64,000 nt of DNA, from NCBI RefSeq assembly GCF_016802725.1, contig NC_052673.1, forward strand, positions 3,106,037 to 3,170,036, given 5' to 3'. Below, piece by piece: positions 32,855-44,397 of the stretch (positions are counted from its first letter, which is position 1; each line of letters opens with the position of its first letter). Source of the DNA: Solenopsis invicta. Taxonomy: Eukaryota; Arthropoda; Insecta; Hymenoptera; Formicidae. The position numbers and the translations under genes were made by a program. The notes below the pieces were generated by a model that was not told where the DNA came from, searched no databases, and was given only the letters and a program-made list of their open reading frames with translations.

Positions 32855-33307
32855 GATGTGCGAAATCCGACCAGCAACCTCCCCGAGGTGCACATCGGGT
32901 AATGCTAATGCTGACGGTAACTGACCAAAATGCATACATAACTTTGATACATCCTAACTCCTCAAAAAAAAATTGTACGAACCTCTTTTTTTTTTAATTT
33001 GCAGCGAAAAGTCCAAATTTTACGATGATTATTGTGACATTTGCGAAAAAAATTCGTCCTACTCCGTGGAGTGCGTCAAACTTGCAAATGTTCGGAGACA
33101 AAACATGTCTTTACTTTTAAAAAGACGGCGGAAGGAGGAAAGAAGAAATTCAAAATTGGCCAAATGCATCTTAAAGTAGAGACTTTAAGCTTTAAAATAA
33201 AAAAAAATTTTTTCAAGTACGATAATTTTTAACGAAGTTACGATTATTTGAAGTTGTGCGAAATTTTGATATAAATGAGTGTTGCGATAATTTTGTTGCC
33301 CAGTGTA

Positions 33308-33350
33308 TTTTGAAAATCGCATGTCGTGTTACTGCTTATTCAAGTAACTT
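33308..33350. repeat. Outer part of the right arm of the split palindromic MITE
   Basis: attttgaaaatcgcatgtcg...cttattcaagtaac is the inverse of 23933-23975. Together with 30427-30503 it completes the arm interrupted by Tc1. Confidence 0.7.
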
Positions 33351-33928
33351 TTAAAGTTTTTGTTCGCCATATTGAATCCGTCATATTGAATTTTGAAAAT
33401 CTTATTTCAGATTCGGATTCAGCGACTTCAAAAACCAATATATTAAACAGATCGTACAGTTCAAAAGTATAGTTTTACAAAGTGTTTCATGCGCAATGTC
33501 AAACAAGCGTGACAATATAGAGGTTATTTACTCCCTAAATATTTATATTAAAAAAAAAATACATGTTTCTTAATTAGTTTTCCTTTTAAAGTTTTAATAG
33601 ATTTGTCTTCGATCAAAACTGTTTTTTTGCAGCAAAAAATTGGTTATTTTAGGAGTAGTTGGCCCCCTAATTTTCACTTCCTCTTCAACATACCTAGGCC
33701 GATTTTCGTCTTCTATCAAAAGATACTTTCATACCAAAAATCATTAAGATCTCTTTACTGAACTCAAAAATGTCGCAAATTTTCCATTTTACTTCCTATT
33801 TTCGGGGAGTCGTTTTACCCAATAAATATGTTTTTTCGCCGCTAAAAAAAATGTGTCTATTTTTCATGTATTATAACATATCCAAATTTCAGAAAAATCG
33901 GAGAGTGACACTTCCGTAGGTTTACTTG
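33351..33928. other. AT-rich spacer, nothing identified
   Basis: No ORF above background, no termini and no RNA gene that I can support. Confidence 0.5.
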
Positions 33929-34126
33929 TTAGAGAAAAGTTACTAAATTTTTGTATTTGTTGGAATAGTGCCAATGAAATATTTACTTGCGGTACATAAA
34001 TATTTACTTAATAAAAAAATGCTGGTTAAATTAATGGTTCCTGTAATAAATAAATGTATATTTACATTTAGAAAATATTCCTTTGGCATTATTAAAACAA
34101 ATATTTATCATATTTTTCTCTCAGTG
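33929..34126. mobile_element. Degenerate MITE of the CACTGAGAAAAA family
   Basis: The right end tttttctctcagtg is the inverse of cactgagaaaaa. The body aataaaaaaatgctggttaa closely follows that of the MITE at 54606-54827 (agtaaaaaaatgatagttaa). The left end is eroded. Confidence 0.55.
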
Positions 34127-34319
34127 TGATATTGGATATTTTAATTTCCTCCCGTTCAAAATTTTTTTATAAAATCAAATTTCAATTGACTGTGTCTGGA
34201 CTTGTTTTAGGATACATGGAAGATTTTAGTTTTGATTTGTAGTTCGATATGGTTCTGTGCACACATTAGTCATTAGTCATTAATTATTTAATTACCAAAT
34301 GTCATGCAAACTATAACAT

Positions 34320-34890
34320 TTACTTTCTTGGTTTAATAATGCTCTCCAAGAATGTAAGATCCTTGTACAGTTCCCAAGTTGGTATATATGTGGGCTGATC
34401 TGCCCCAGCTCCAGACCTTGATATAGACTGAATAATATTTCCTACGTTCTTTCCCAAAGCGCTGCCTCAAGGCATAAAATCTTTTTTCAGCAGCAGAACC
34501 TGACAAGTAAATTACGTTTCATTACATTAAAATGTTAGTTATCTGGAGTTACAATTCTTTTCCTTAGTCGAAAAAAATGTATAACTTAATCTGCATTCTT
34601 TCAAAATGTCCTGTAACGATTTATTATGTGACACCTTGTTCGTTGATTATATTGTAACAAATCACTGAAAAACCGTGCCAACATTTTAAAATAATCAAAA
34701 TAAACTTACCTTCTAATGGGTTATTGAGACTTGCACCAATTTGCTTCGGCTTTCACATTTGCATTAGCGTACAACTTTTCGGTCTTATCGAACAATAATC
34801 GATTAAATCGCACCGTGGCAATTAGCTCTTAGTCAATAATGTCATCAAGCTCAGTGCTGGGCACATTTTCCAAAATAAAATCTGAGTCCA
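34320..34890 (-). pseudogene. MADF-domain protein remnant
   Basis: One minus-strand patch (about 34890-34740) reads NVPSTELDDIID, then after an in-frame stop ELIATVRFNRLLFDKTEKLY, resembling the start of a MADF DNA-binding domain. A second patch (about 34490-34320) reads SRSGAGADQPTYIPTWELYK and then LTFLESII, resembling the end of MADF. It has a TGA stop just upstream. MADF proteins are DNA-binding factors, some of them encoded by PIF/Harbinger-type elements. The stops and missing middle make this non-functional. Confidence 0.45.
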
Positions 34891-36336
34891 ACGTAATTGT
34901 AGGTTAGCATACAAAACAGCAGCAATTTTTGTTGCGCGCGTTTTGGTATTACTTGAGCTGTCATTGGCTAAGAGTAAAAGAGTAGATCGTAGGAAATGGA
35001 TTTTAATCATTTTGCTTACGGATTTACTCTACGCCCTACTACAGCGTAAAACCAGCGTCTTACATCCTAATCCACTACTACTGATGCCATTGTAACCCAC
35101 GCTTAAGACAATTTACGGTCGTTCGTTTTTAGATACGTATACGTATCTTTTGAACGAATGCAATACACGGCAACACTGAATTGGTGTACTATCTTTATTA
35201 AAAACATGACGTAGTTTCCAGTAACACGTGCTTTATTTTTCAACGTTTATTTTGCATATTTTATAATTTTGTATGTTGATTACAAAAAAAACCAAAAAAT
35301 AGATGCAAGAACACGTGGTGTAAATGTAACGGAAGAACAAAAAACACTATTATTACTGTTCGCGAACTGAGCTCCGTTCGCTCGAGTTCGGCGGAACGAA
35401 CGGCTGGTTCCGTTCCGCAAGAACACGGGGTGTTGGCGCGAGACGAGGAGCACGGCTTCGATGCGTGGTTGAACGGAGAGCAAGCGCCGTAGCAAGCGCA
35501 AGCAAGGAGAGTGAGCGAGAGAGTATGCGAGTAGAATGCGGGAGTGTGAGAAAGCGAAAGAATGCAAGAGCGGTTCGAGACTGAGTAAGTGGAGAAAGCG
35601 ATAGAGACGGAAGGAATAAGATAAGCGAATGAAGTGATGGTGGATCAAGCAACACCGTTAATGATTGCACAGTCACACAAAGTTTATATTTTGTAAAAAC
35701 AGGTTGTTGTTAATTGTCAGGTACAGTTTTAAATTTAAGTTGCAGTTTACAGAGACGCCGATTCGCGCCGCACTCACTCACACCACTAGGTGAGGCTACA
35801 CTCCGATGATCGAGTGACGAACGGATTAGTTATACAGTTTTACACAATTTTTAAACTGATAGTCGGTTTTAATAAAGTCGTGTACACTGTAATCACGTTC
35901 GTAAATTGTACGACGCTCCTTAGTTCGCACAAGAGTTTTTCGCATAACCACGGAAATTCGGCTAAGTCTGCTCTATCGCAATTATAATGATACGTCTCAA
36001 CCGCGCGTTTGCTAATTCGCTTCTGGTCTCTGGGTTTGGCAGGAATTCTTATCCGCGCCCGAATTTGCCTATTCGATGGTGGGGCAACCGTTAGCTTTAC
36101 AATATCAGGCGAGATCGCCTCCTAGTTTTCGGTATGCGAACGCGGAATTTGAGCAAACACGCAAATACGCGTTGTTGTTGAAACCGTGTCTTGAGCTCAG
36201 ATATAATGCCACGAACGAAAGTCGTAGCCAAATATAAAATTTATAGAATGCGAGAAACTGAAGCGACAAACGTTCGCGTGATATTAAATAGAATTATCGG
36301 AAATATATTTCTTACGATTTTTAACCATTACAATTT
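34891..36336. other. Mixed non-coding region; possible LTR-like piece at 35700-36100
   Basis: 35300-35640 is GC-rich with GAGCGA-type purine runs. 35700-36100 contains TTAATAAAGTCG near 35868 and other features of an LTR (for example gtttggcaggaattc). I could not find matching ends or a target duplication, so no element is claimed. Confidence 0.3.
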
Positions 36337-37615
36337 ATGGAAAAAAATCCGCGTTTGATGTCCGGTAAATTTTCCGCTGATTTTACATTTAAAGATGCAA
36401 CTATTTTGTGGCAAAAGCTTGCAGATATCTTAAATACTTGCAATGATGTAAGCAAGGAATGGAAATCCTGGCGAAAGATAAATATATATATGCGTACATA
36501 TAGAAAAATATGAAATAATTTCTCTATTACCTAAGTAACGATAAGGTTAAGATGACATTATTTTTGTCTTAATCTGGTTATTTAGGTATAATTTATTTAT
36601 TTATTATTAATTGAATTTGTAATAATATATGTTTTAATGCTGGCAAGATTTGTGATCACGTAGTACAGTGCTCGGAGTTAGTTGCTCATTTCGAGCCGAT
36701 TCTCGAAGCGACGCCCACTGTCCCTCCACTACCGCTCGCCGCTCGACTGTCAAGCCGGTGATCATGCGGCAGGAGTTCTGCATCAAGAGCGTGAAGTTTC
36801 CCTGAGTGAAAAATATGCTGGTAGCGTACCATTCGAGAAATTTGTCGTAAAAACTTAACTTAATTCTAATTATCGTATATTATTGTCATTTATATTTTTG
36901 CAAAAAATATATATGTATTATAAATAACAGAAAATTTTATTTATAAAAATTATGTATAGAGGAAAATTTTTTACGACAAATTACTCGAATGGTACGCTAC
37001 CAGCGTATTCACTCAGAGACGCTCCTGATGCAGAGCGCCAGCCGCGTGATCGTCGGCTTGATCATCAAGCGGCGAGCGGTAGTAGGGGAACAGTGAGCGA
37101 CTCTTCAGGAATCGGCTCGAAATAAGCAACTAACTCGGAGCATTGACGTAGTAAATCAAAACAAAGCAAAATAAATGCAGAACGTAGAAAAACTGGTGGA
37201 GGAAATAAATCTAATCATAAATTAAGTATAACGGAATAAGCAACATTAAATTTAATTTTTCCTATACGTATTGATGGAAAAACAGAAGTTAAAGAAAGTG
37301 AAGTACAAATAGAATTAGATACTAAGGTAAAATTTTACAAGAACTTTATAATTAATTTTAGAAATAATAGATTTTTTCTTTATAACAGTATTATAAATTT
37401 TTCATATCAAGTTTTTTTAACTTTTTATTATTTCATTTAGTTCTCTTTTTTTCACTTTATTAGCTTCATTCCTTGTAACATTAAAGAATATTTTATCTTG
37501 ATTACTTATCTATTACTTGATTACTTGTAAACTTATCTTGATTCTTTATTTTTAGATAAATTTCGAGACGAATGAAGTGGAATATCTTGATGAAGATGTA
37601 GAAGATTTGAAATAA
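36337..37615 (+). pseudogene. Zeste-type Myb/SANT-like DNA-binding gene, broken by a MITE
   Basis: Exon 1 (36337-36477) reads MEKNPRLMSGKFSADFTFKD and continues ATILWQKLADILN, then KEWKSWRK, matching the Zeste/Myb_DNA-bind_5 fold with its conserved Trp residues. Exon 2 starts at about 36641 with WQDL, continues after the 36666-37145 insertion with SKQSKINAERRKTGGGNKSN, and ends at 37326 (aag|gtaaaa). Exon 3 (37556-37615) follows tttttag and ends EYLDEDVEDLK. In-frame stops occur after WQDL and after LSITE, and the donor of exon 1 is not GT. This is a pseudogene of a regulator family that is multicopy in ants and sometimes transposon-linked. Confidence 0.6.
36666..37145. mobile_element. hAT-type MITE inserted in an exon, 8-bp TSD
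   Basis: The ends are inverted: CAGTGCTCGGAGTTAGTTGC on the left; the inverse of the right end reads CAATGCTCCGAGTTAGTTGC. The arms are about 180 bp. The flanking direct repeat is ACGTAGTA at 36658-36665 and 37146-37153. Removing the element and one repeat restores continuous Zeste-like sequence. It differs in sequence from the 7326-7813 family. Confidence 0.88.
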
Positions 37616-37741
37616 ATTGGTATAAACAGTGCAGTCTACTTTAACATGGGAAATGCAAAAACCAAAGACGATAATAAGGAGAATACATTAATCGACAATG
37701 CTCCAGGCAATTCAGATGAAAACGGTAATAGTAATGATTAG

Positions 37742-38540
37742 AGCTCGGATTTTCTGCTGGCCGTCGCGACGTACCATTTTAAGTCGACCATAGCGAGTTC
37801 GTCACAGCTCATTTCACTTTGTCAAGGGAAGATCGTGGTAACTAAAGAGCGTGACTCCTGCATTTTGTTTTTCTTTCAAAATCAAAATTAATTTTTATTT
37901 AGGTCTGTTTCCGTTTTATTTATAAAAATAACATACAACAAAAAATTTTTTATTCTAAAAAGTAAAGCTTTTTCGTCTTTTGCTCAAAATATTTTTATAA
38001 TGGAAAAAGCTGCGTTCTATGTTACGAAGTGATATGCGCGTACTTAAAAAGTTTCACGTCCATTTCCAACCGCGGATCAAGATTTTTACAGTCTTTCCTT
38101 TTAGTATACGTTGAATTGTGCAAATCGTGGAAAATTCTGATTTCTTGTGTAAAACATTTTGTAATTTCTCTGATATTTTTAAATATTTATTGTCTTTATT
38201 AGGAATTTCATGTTTGCTTGATGTCACCTAAAGTTGAAACCGAACTCCGACGGAGTTGCAGCGCCGTCTGAACGAAATTAAAAATGTCGATAACTTATCA
38301 ACATTTTTAGTTCCGTTTCCTATATTACCACTCAATATATGTAGAGTAGGTCTGTTCAAATTCAATCTCGACAGAGTGAAACAGTAAACAAACAAAAAAG
38401 ATAAATGTTCTAGTGTTCTAATGTTCTAGTTTATCCTTTTTTATCTCTGTCTCTAGTGAGACGGCAGAGACGTGGAAGCGCATTCACGAGTCAAATGAGA
38501 CAGACATGATGTAGAGGTTGATATACAAACATACACACAT
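37742..38540. other. Non-coding spacer
   Basis: AT-rich, with one pocket near 38230-38340 (ctccgacggagttgc). No ORF or defined element ends. Confidence 0.45.
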
Positions 38541-38547
38541 ATGTATG

Positions 38548-38616
38548 TGTGCGTGCGTGCGTGCGCGCGTGCGTGCGTGCGCGCGTGCGTGCGTGCGCGC
38601 GTGCGTGCGTGCGTGC
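38548..38616. repeat. (GTGC)n microsatellite
   Basis: gtgcgtgcgtgcgcgcgtgc repeated for about 70 bases, directly upstream of a TATA-like gtatatataggg. Confidence 0.9.
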
Positions 38617-39906
38617 CGGGTATATATAGGGCCGCGTGCTCCGATAGAGGCACCTGTTTCCCGTCAACCAGCATCACCCGCTGATCCGCTGCGTCTGACA
38701 ATCCTGGAAATAAAAGTGGTCGAAGAATGCTTGGTCACGGCGGAGGTACTCCGCAAATTTCCGCACCGCTCCTCATCCTCCGCGTCCTCGCGAGCCCGAG
38801 CGTCCAACTCTCGTCAAGGTCCTTGGCGAGGGGAGGACCCCCGACCAGCTCTCGAGCCGCGGTTACCTCCGTTCCTCTACGAAACGCAAGCAAGCGGAAT
38901 CGCCGACACGGGGTTTCGGCCGAGGTACTCGGCACGTTTCGTGGCATCCTAGCCGCCATCGTCATCGGCACGCACGCGGCCGCGGTCGCCCTGCCGATTC
39001 GCGCATCGCCACATCGCGTCGCGAAGCTCCGCCCTCGCGTACCGCTATACCGCGGGAAAGCCGCGCCCGCATCCAAGTGTCGCTCGTATTCCGTCGCCTG
39101 GCGACACCTTGCGACCCGTATGCATATACCGACCTGTAAATAGCCGCGTCTACAAGTTCCGTCCGTCCGCGCGCCGTTTCGAATTCATGTATCTTGTCCG
39201 TCCCAGTGTTGTTAGACGGGCTCGATTTTTCACGCATGCGCGTCAAATAAGGCTTCAGTAAAGTAAATCTTAGTGACAGAAAGGAGATCTTTGGTAGCCC
39301 ATACTAATTTTGAAATTCTGCAAACTGACGTTTTTTGATTGCTTCTTTTGTCTCTGAATTTTATAAATCTATATTAAAATAAATATATTTGTTCGCGCTG
39401 CTTGAAATCTTTAAAAATTTGTGTACTTAAAATAAAATGAATACACATTTAAGCAAATAAAAGAGATATATAGAAAAGATATATAGAAAAGGGAAACAAC
39501 AAAGATATTTAGTGCAAAAAAAAAATATTTAGTGCAAAAAAAATATTGAGTGAAAGCAACGTGAACAAACCGATGTATATTTACCTTAACCTATCCTAAT
39601 CATATGACGAGCCCGCCACGCGCCCATTTCTCGGTATATATACCAGTTACAGCGCTGACTGTAGCCACGCATGCGCGAAAAACCGGGCTCGTCTAACAAC
39701 ACTGGTCCGTCCGCGCGCATCGAACTGTTGTACTCTGTCAGTTCCGGGAAAACTTAATGAATAAAGCACACGTAAATTGTATCATACACATACCGCCGAC
39801 TCATCATTTATACACGCACGACTCTTTCCTCTCTTCCCGTTCGAGCCCTTTCGATCGCACCGCTCCGACGAGCTAATCCGCGCGAGAGAAAAACGGCAAC
39901 ATTACA
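38610..39906 (+). mobile_element. LTR-like block (third TGTAAC-family relative), left end unresolved
   Basis: It has tatatata at about 38620, GC-rich leader, AATAAA near 39757 and a terminus ggcaacattaca at 39906. The layout matches the plus-oriented LTR at 12988-16635, including a ttccc(g/t)ttcgagccct stretch near the end. The right edge cuts into the C48-like protease frame after KIIES. I could not find the left terminus or target duplication. Confidence 0.45.
39204..39704. mobile_element. hAT-type MITE, 8-bp TSD, relative of 7326-7813
   Basis: The inverted repeats are CAGTGTTGTTAGACGGGCTC on the left and, from the inverse of the right end, CAGTGTTGTTAGACGAGCCC. Both arms also carry gcgcatgcg-like sequence. 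The target duplication is GTCCGTCC at 39196-39203 and 39705-39712. It lies inside the LTR-like block. Confidence 0.85.
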
Positions 39907-40440
39907 CTTTCTATAATTTTTATAAAGTGTTGTCTCATACACTTTACATCCTTGAAATATTTTACATTACAAGGATTATCTCCTAAGGCTACAGTTGTGG
40001 CAAAAGCTGCGGAATATATATCACAACTTAGACCATCAGGTTGTGTATCAACTTTTTCAAAAATTATATCACTTTGTCTTATTTGTGGATATCTACAAAG
40101 TATATAATTTTTTTCTTTGGCCACTAATTTATCATACGTACAGCCAGGTATACTATCATATATGTGAAGTTCGATGCCATCAAAAAATATACATCGCCAG
40201 TGTTTAATTCCCTCTCCAGTTCATTGATTTTTTCCTCCAATTATTTGTAAGCTCTTGTTGCTCTGACTAGCGTCAATATAATTAAGACATCCTTGATATT
40301 GCACACTTTGCGTTTCAAAAAGAGTAGTTTCTCTTACAACGCGTAAAAATGAATCTAATGATTCGTCGGACAATAAGTTGTTAGACAAGACATTCTTTTT
40401 TACACACTCTATAGGAATATTAATTTAATCTAAATTTATT
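39873..40440 (-). pseudogene. Ulp1/C48-like protease module, truncated
   Basis: From 40440 the minus strand reads NNLLSDESLDSFLRVVRE, then SQSNKSLQIIGGKN, then HWRCIFFDGIELHIYDSIPG, then TQPDGLSCDIYSAAFATTVA. The order His-Trp, Asp, then Gln...Cys fits a C48-type SUMO-protease fold. An in-frame stop occurs after GGKNQ, and the C terminus is cut at 39906 by the LTR-like block. C48 modules accompany some Mutator-like elements; their role there is unknown. Confidence 0.55.
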
Positions 40441-42783
40441 TTTTTTGTTGCCTTATCTTTTTCTGTTATCTCTTGCTTGTAACTCGTTTTAATATATATG
40501 CAGTCATCATCCTGCTCCATGTCTTGAACAATCATAATAACAGTTGCCTTTTCTATAGGCACAATGTCAGATGACATTTCCTTTTTTTCATTGATGACAT
40601 TTTTTTTCCATTGTATTTCGTTACGTGGTTTCTTTACTCTAAATTTTTTTAGCTGCTTTTTCTTTTGGTTCTTTGATATATCTTGGATTTTTAATTGGCA
40701 TATGCCTATTATAGCGACTGTCCAAGATTTTTGGAAGCATGTATTCATAATAGAAACGTGTTAGGAAAGGCAACATTTTATTTTTCCAAAAAGCATTGTC
40801 TCTATTGACATGTCCTATCTTCATGCTTTTTGGTGTCCAAACAGCAAAAACGCAATATTTTCGTTTTGCAATATTTAACTGACCTTGAACTTGATAATAA
40901 TATCGGTGCTTTTCATTCATTTTATGCGGACTTTTTTTTATCAAAGATACCTTTCAAACAAGATGTAACGACCGTACTGCGCGCACAGACGGTTGGCGGT
41001 GCGAGAACGGGCGCGAAAGGTCGCCTGAAGGAACTAGACGTTGTTTTATGGTGATATGAAACAAAGAACGTTTATTCAGAATTCAAGACGCGGTGAGACC
41101 TGCATAAGTCTCGTACATATATAGTCGGTAGTACGCAGTAATGTCGGCGGTGAGACAATCCAAAAATTCGGAGACGCGATCGGGCGGTAATCAAAACGCG
41201 GAGCTTAACTAGTAACAAAAACGCGCGGACGGACGTGACAATGAGCTTCGGGAATCTATTTACATGATCGGTGAACGCGGTACAGAAATCTATTTACAGG
41301 CTATTTGTATAGCGCACCTGCCGCGCAAGACGCGGTTTGCGGAACGGCGTTGGGTTCTTTTCTCGGAACCCCAGCGGCCTTGTTATTGTGACCGTGAAAT
41401 CAGTGCGTGGTGTGCTGTGCAGTAAGCGGGGCGCGGCGCGTACACAGATCCGTCTGTTAACTTCGGTTTTTGCGCGGCCCATCGCGAGGCGGTTAATACC
41501 GCTAGTGATCGCCGGAAGACACTCCCTCACGCCAAGTGCGCTTGGTGGAGGCACGAAGCACCGTACCCCCGTACGTGAGGTGGCGTCGGACTCGGGAGGC
41601 TTAGAGGATGGAAGTCGTCTTTTCGTCAAGTGCCTTGGGGCCCAAGTTTTGTTTGAGCCCGATTCGGCGAGTCTGGAAGCGAAGTCGGGGTCAGAGGCAG
41701 AATCGGTTGCGAGCTAAGTGGCTTAGCGGAGACCGAGGCGCTCGATCTCAGTAGCAACCTAAGAGCTCCTAATCGACGGACCGACCAGAAACGGATAAGG
41801 TCTTTGCCTCCGTCGAACGTCGCCTTATATACCCGAGAATCGAAGCAAGGGGATGTGCGGCGTGTTACGGTGGAGCGGTCCGGCGGCAGCATCCCTGCCT
41901 CTCGATCTCGGGTCTCTCGCCTCGGGCCACGCGCGTAGAGCGTGGCTGCGGATAGCACGGGAACGAGAGCGCGTGCGCGCGGAGATGAGAGCATGGGAGC
42001 GATCGCTCGTTCGCTCCGATGTCGTGTCTCTTATTAGGCGCTGTGCTCCGTTAATTACCGTCCGGCGTGTGTTCGGCCGGACGGCTCGGACAGTTAAGCG
42101 GTCCAGGGGGGGGGGGTCGAAAGGCGGTTCGTTACAAAGATATTGTCTCAATGGCTTTTTCCGCTGTAGTATTTTCAGCCGACAAAGGCTATTTAATTTC
42201 CACTGGACCATTTTCATCAATAAGTCCGTCAGGTAAAGCACCTAAGTATGGATTTTCAGTATCAATAAATAATCCACAGTTTTATTTCTTTCTCTAATTT
42301 TTTGCTCAATTCTTTTCTTGCTATTTCTTCATTTTCATGACCATATGTCATGGCTGCAGTATCAATAAACGAAGGATATAGAATGACTTTTACCGTTGCT
42401 GCGCAAGACGTTGTTGGTCCCAAGCGACATACAATTCCAAAATTGGATGCCGTCAACATTTCTCGTTTCAAAGATACCAATAATTCTGATTTGCTTTGGT
42501 TTCTTGTATTGAGTTCAATTTTTTGCCAGTCTCTCGCATTTTTGGACAATTTTTCCAAATGATTTTGCCGAAATTGTTCAACCCTATCGGGTGAAAGATC
42601 CGGTTTCTGTGATTGTGGAACATAATGATGAGCGATTCCTGATTCTTGTTTAAATTTTTTAAGTCTTCCCTGTATTTCTCGAGATTCTTTGTTTTTTGCA
42701 ATTTTTATTTGTCGTTCTTTTTCCATTTTTGTAGCAACAGGCGGAACAGTTTTACCCATGTTTTTATGTAATTCCGTAAGCAC
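40425..42783 (-). pseudogene. YqaJ-type nuclease module, split by a solo LTR
   Basis: The upstream piece (42783-42137) contains LLVSLKREMLTASNFGIVCR and LYPSFIDTAAMTYGHENEEI; after a shift it continues with ENPYLGALPDGLIDENGPVEIK, the catalytic D...E-x-K core of YqaJ exonucleases. The downstream piece (40963-40639) resumes with KHRYYYQVQGQLNIAKRKYC and VFAVWTPKSMKI, the end of the same fold. The LTR at 40964-42136 sits exactly between them. A basic C-terminal tail follows (40748-40425). Several frame breaks make the gene inactive. Confidence 0.65.
40964..42136 (-). mobile_element. Solo LTR (1,173 bp), minus orientation, TSD AAGA
   Basis: On the plus strand it begins TGTAACGACCG and ends GGTTCGTTACA. 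It is flanked by AAGA at 40960-40963 and 42137-42140. Reading the minus strand, a TATATAA lies near 41830 and AATAAA near 41072. The minus-strand start (ggccgaacacacgccgg) resembles the 12988 LTR. It interrupts the YqaJ module. Confidence 0.8.
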
Positions 42784-42959
42784 TTGTTGCGTATTATATT
42801 CTGCTCCAGCAACTCTGGCATTATAAGAGCCTCGTTTACCAAAATTAATTTGCTTTGCACCATTTCTTTGCAGATTATTGAAGTGAGCAATTCTGCAGGA
42901 TTGTTGGTGATTGAATATTAGGCTTTCAGAATAACAGCTCAGATACTTAAATGCACTTT

Positions 42960-44397
42960 CTATTTTTCATATAGACCGTGCATTTTTAGTAGTGGTACGT
43001 ACTTTTTTTCCACATTATCATTTTTCATACATTTTAGACCGCGTGCTTTGCATCGCTTATGTTCACCAAAAATATGGCTGGGAATGTTTAATATATCTTT
43101 TTGTAATTCCGCAGCTTTACAATGTAGAGGTTTTTCTTCTGTCCTTCGTACATTAATTGCCATGTTTATTTCTTGTCGCATTTTTAACCTTTTGTTTTTC
43201 ACAATATTTTGCATTTGTACAAAGCCACGTGGTCTTTGCTCTTTTGGATGATTCATCTTTATTGCAGTATCTACGTGTTTAAATAAATTGCGAATCTTGT
43301 AATTTTTGCATTTTTTTTTTACTGATACCATTTGTTCGCGGTATGGATGTCACAAATTCTTTGGAAAACGCTGCTATCACCATCGTCAATAACCGTTTTG
43401 TAAACGAATCCATGCATTTCAAGGCTATATTTGAAGCCTTTTGGAATTATATCGCTCTCAATACTTGTAGAGCTTACGTTGCGATCAAAGTTCTTATAGC
43501 ATTTGTGAACTTTTGGTTTAATATATTCTCGCTCTCTCATATCACATGTACAACAAAATTTATTTTGGACATCAAAATAAAGAATCTGTTTAGTATGATA
43601 TCCAATTATAGCTGCCATTCCGGAAGGAGAGTTATAAGAATTGCCATATGATTTTTTTCAACTACCATCTACTATAACGGTTGTTACTCCATAACCGTTT
43701 ATAATATCGTTTTTCTCGAAAACGAGTTGCTTTTCAGCTTTACTAGGTTTTTTCATATTTTTTATGGCTGTTTTTTGAAAATCCTCTACTAAAATATCTC
43801 TGATTTTTATGTAAGTTGGCTCACTCGTGCAAGTAATATTCATGGCTGCACATAGCTCTTTCAGCTGAGCATATCCAATTCACATTGTTATAGTTCCAGC
43901 TACAGCAGCTGTATTTATATCTAATTCTTGCGAATTTATTGATTCTGACCATATGTTATCTTCATAGTTACACATTTGGCACTTGAAGAACAACTGCGTC
44001 AGCAACCCGCGGCGATGGTAACTAATGAGTTTCCAATCCTTGAACTGCATTCTATTCCTTTTGCATGGTTATCAAAAGTTCTATGAAATTCATCCCACAC
44101 AAAACTAAAATTGACAATGCAACGTCCTTCATGTTTGTCTTCTTGGATACGATTTATATCCAATTGGCCGGAGTTATCGATAACAAGAGTGTTGTTATCT
44201 TCGCATTGTTCGACAATCAGTTCCATCAAAGAAGACGCTTCTGATATTTTATCAGTACCGTCAGAGCAGATGCTTCTGATTTTTTCAATTTCACTACTAT
44301 ACGTACATTTATTTTTTAACAGACTTTTACTTGCTTCTTCGCCTAGTCTCATTAACATCTGCCGCCTGCAAGGGAAAATAAGCATATTAATATGCAT
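42960..44397 (-). pseudogene. Mutator-like DDE transposase module, broken
   Basis: Pieces at 44397-43999, 43843-43658, 43618-43319 and 43331-42960. Motifs include GRCIVNFSFVWDEFHRTFDN, GVTTVIVDGS (first Asp region), GMAAIIGYHTKQILYFDVQN with FCCTCDMRE, TVIDDGDSSVFQRI (second Asp region) and LNIPSHIFGEHKRC. These match the Mutator-like transposase domain proteins seen in ants and aphids. Single-base frame breaks and a stop separate the pieces. Confidence 0.6.

Larger units (their letters stand above)
30504..33305 (-). mobile_element. Tc1 transposon with long inverted arms
   Basis: The termini CACTGTGCAACAAAATTATC and the inverse of the right end CACTGGGCAACAAAATTATC are flanked by TA (30502-30503 and 33306-33307). 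The arms are about 870 bp long. They include (GT)n tracts and the 3' end of the transposase gene, so the right arm carries an inverted partial copy of the gene. The centre has a 65-bp tandem duplication (32159-32288) and a short inverted transposase fragment, signs of internal rearrangement. It interrupts the right arm of the 23933 palindromic MITE. Confidence 0.85.

Noticed and set aside
35700..36100. Possible BEL-like or gypsy LTR
   Set aside because: AATAAA and GC-rich layout only; no paired copy, no complementary tips and no target duplication.
37646..37741. 31-codon ORF starting MGNAKTKDDNKE after the Zeste-like pseudogene
   Set aside because: Myristoylation-like start is suggestive of a Gag-type protein, but it is too short, with nothing recognisable around it.
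38453..39246. ORFs of up to 144 codons around the GTGC microsatellite and downstream
   Set aside because: Translation of simple repeat and LTR sequence; nothing conserved.
41294..41994. Long GC-rich ORFs on both strands within the solo LTR
   Set aside because: Inside an LTR bounded by AAGA duplications; no domain.
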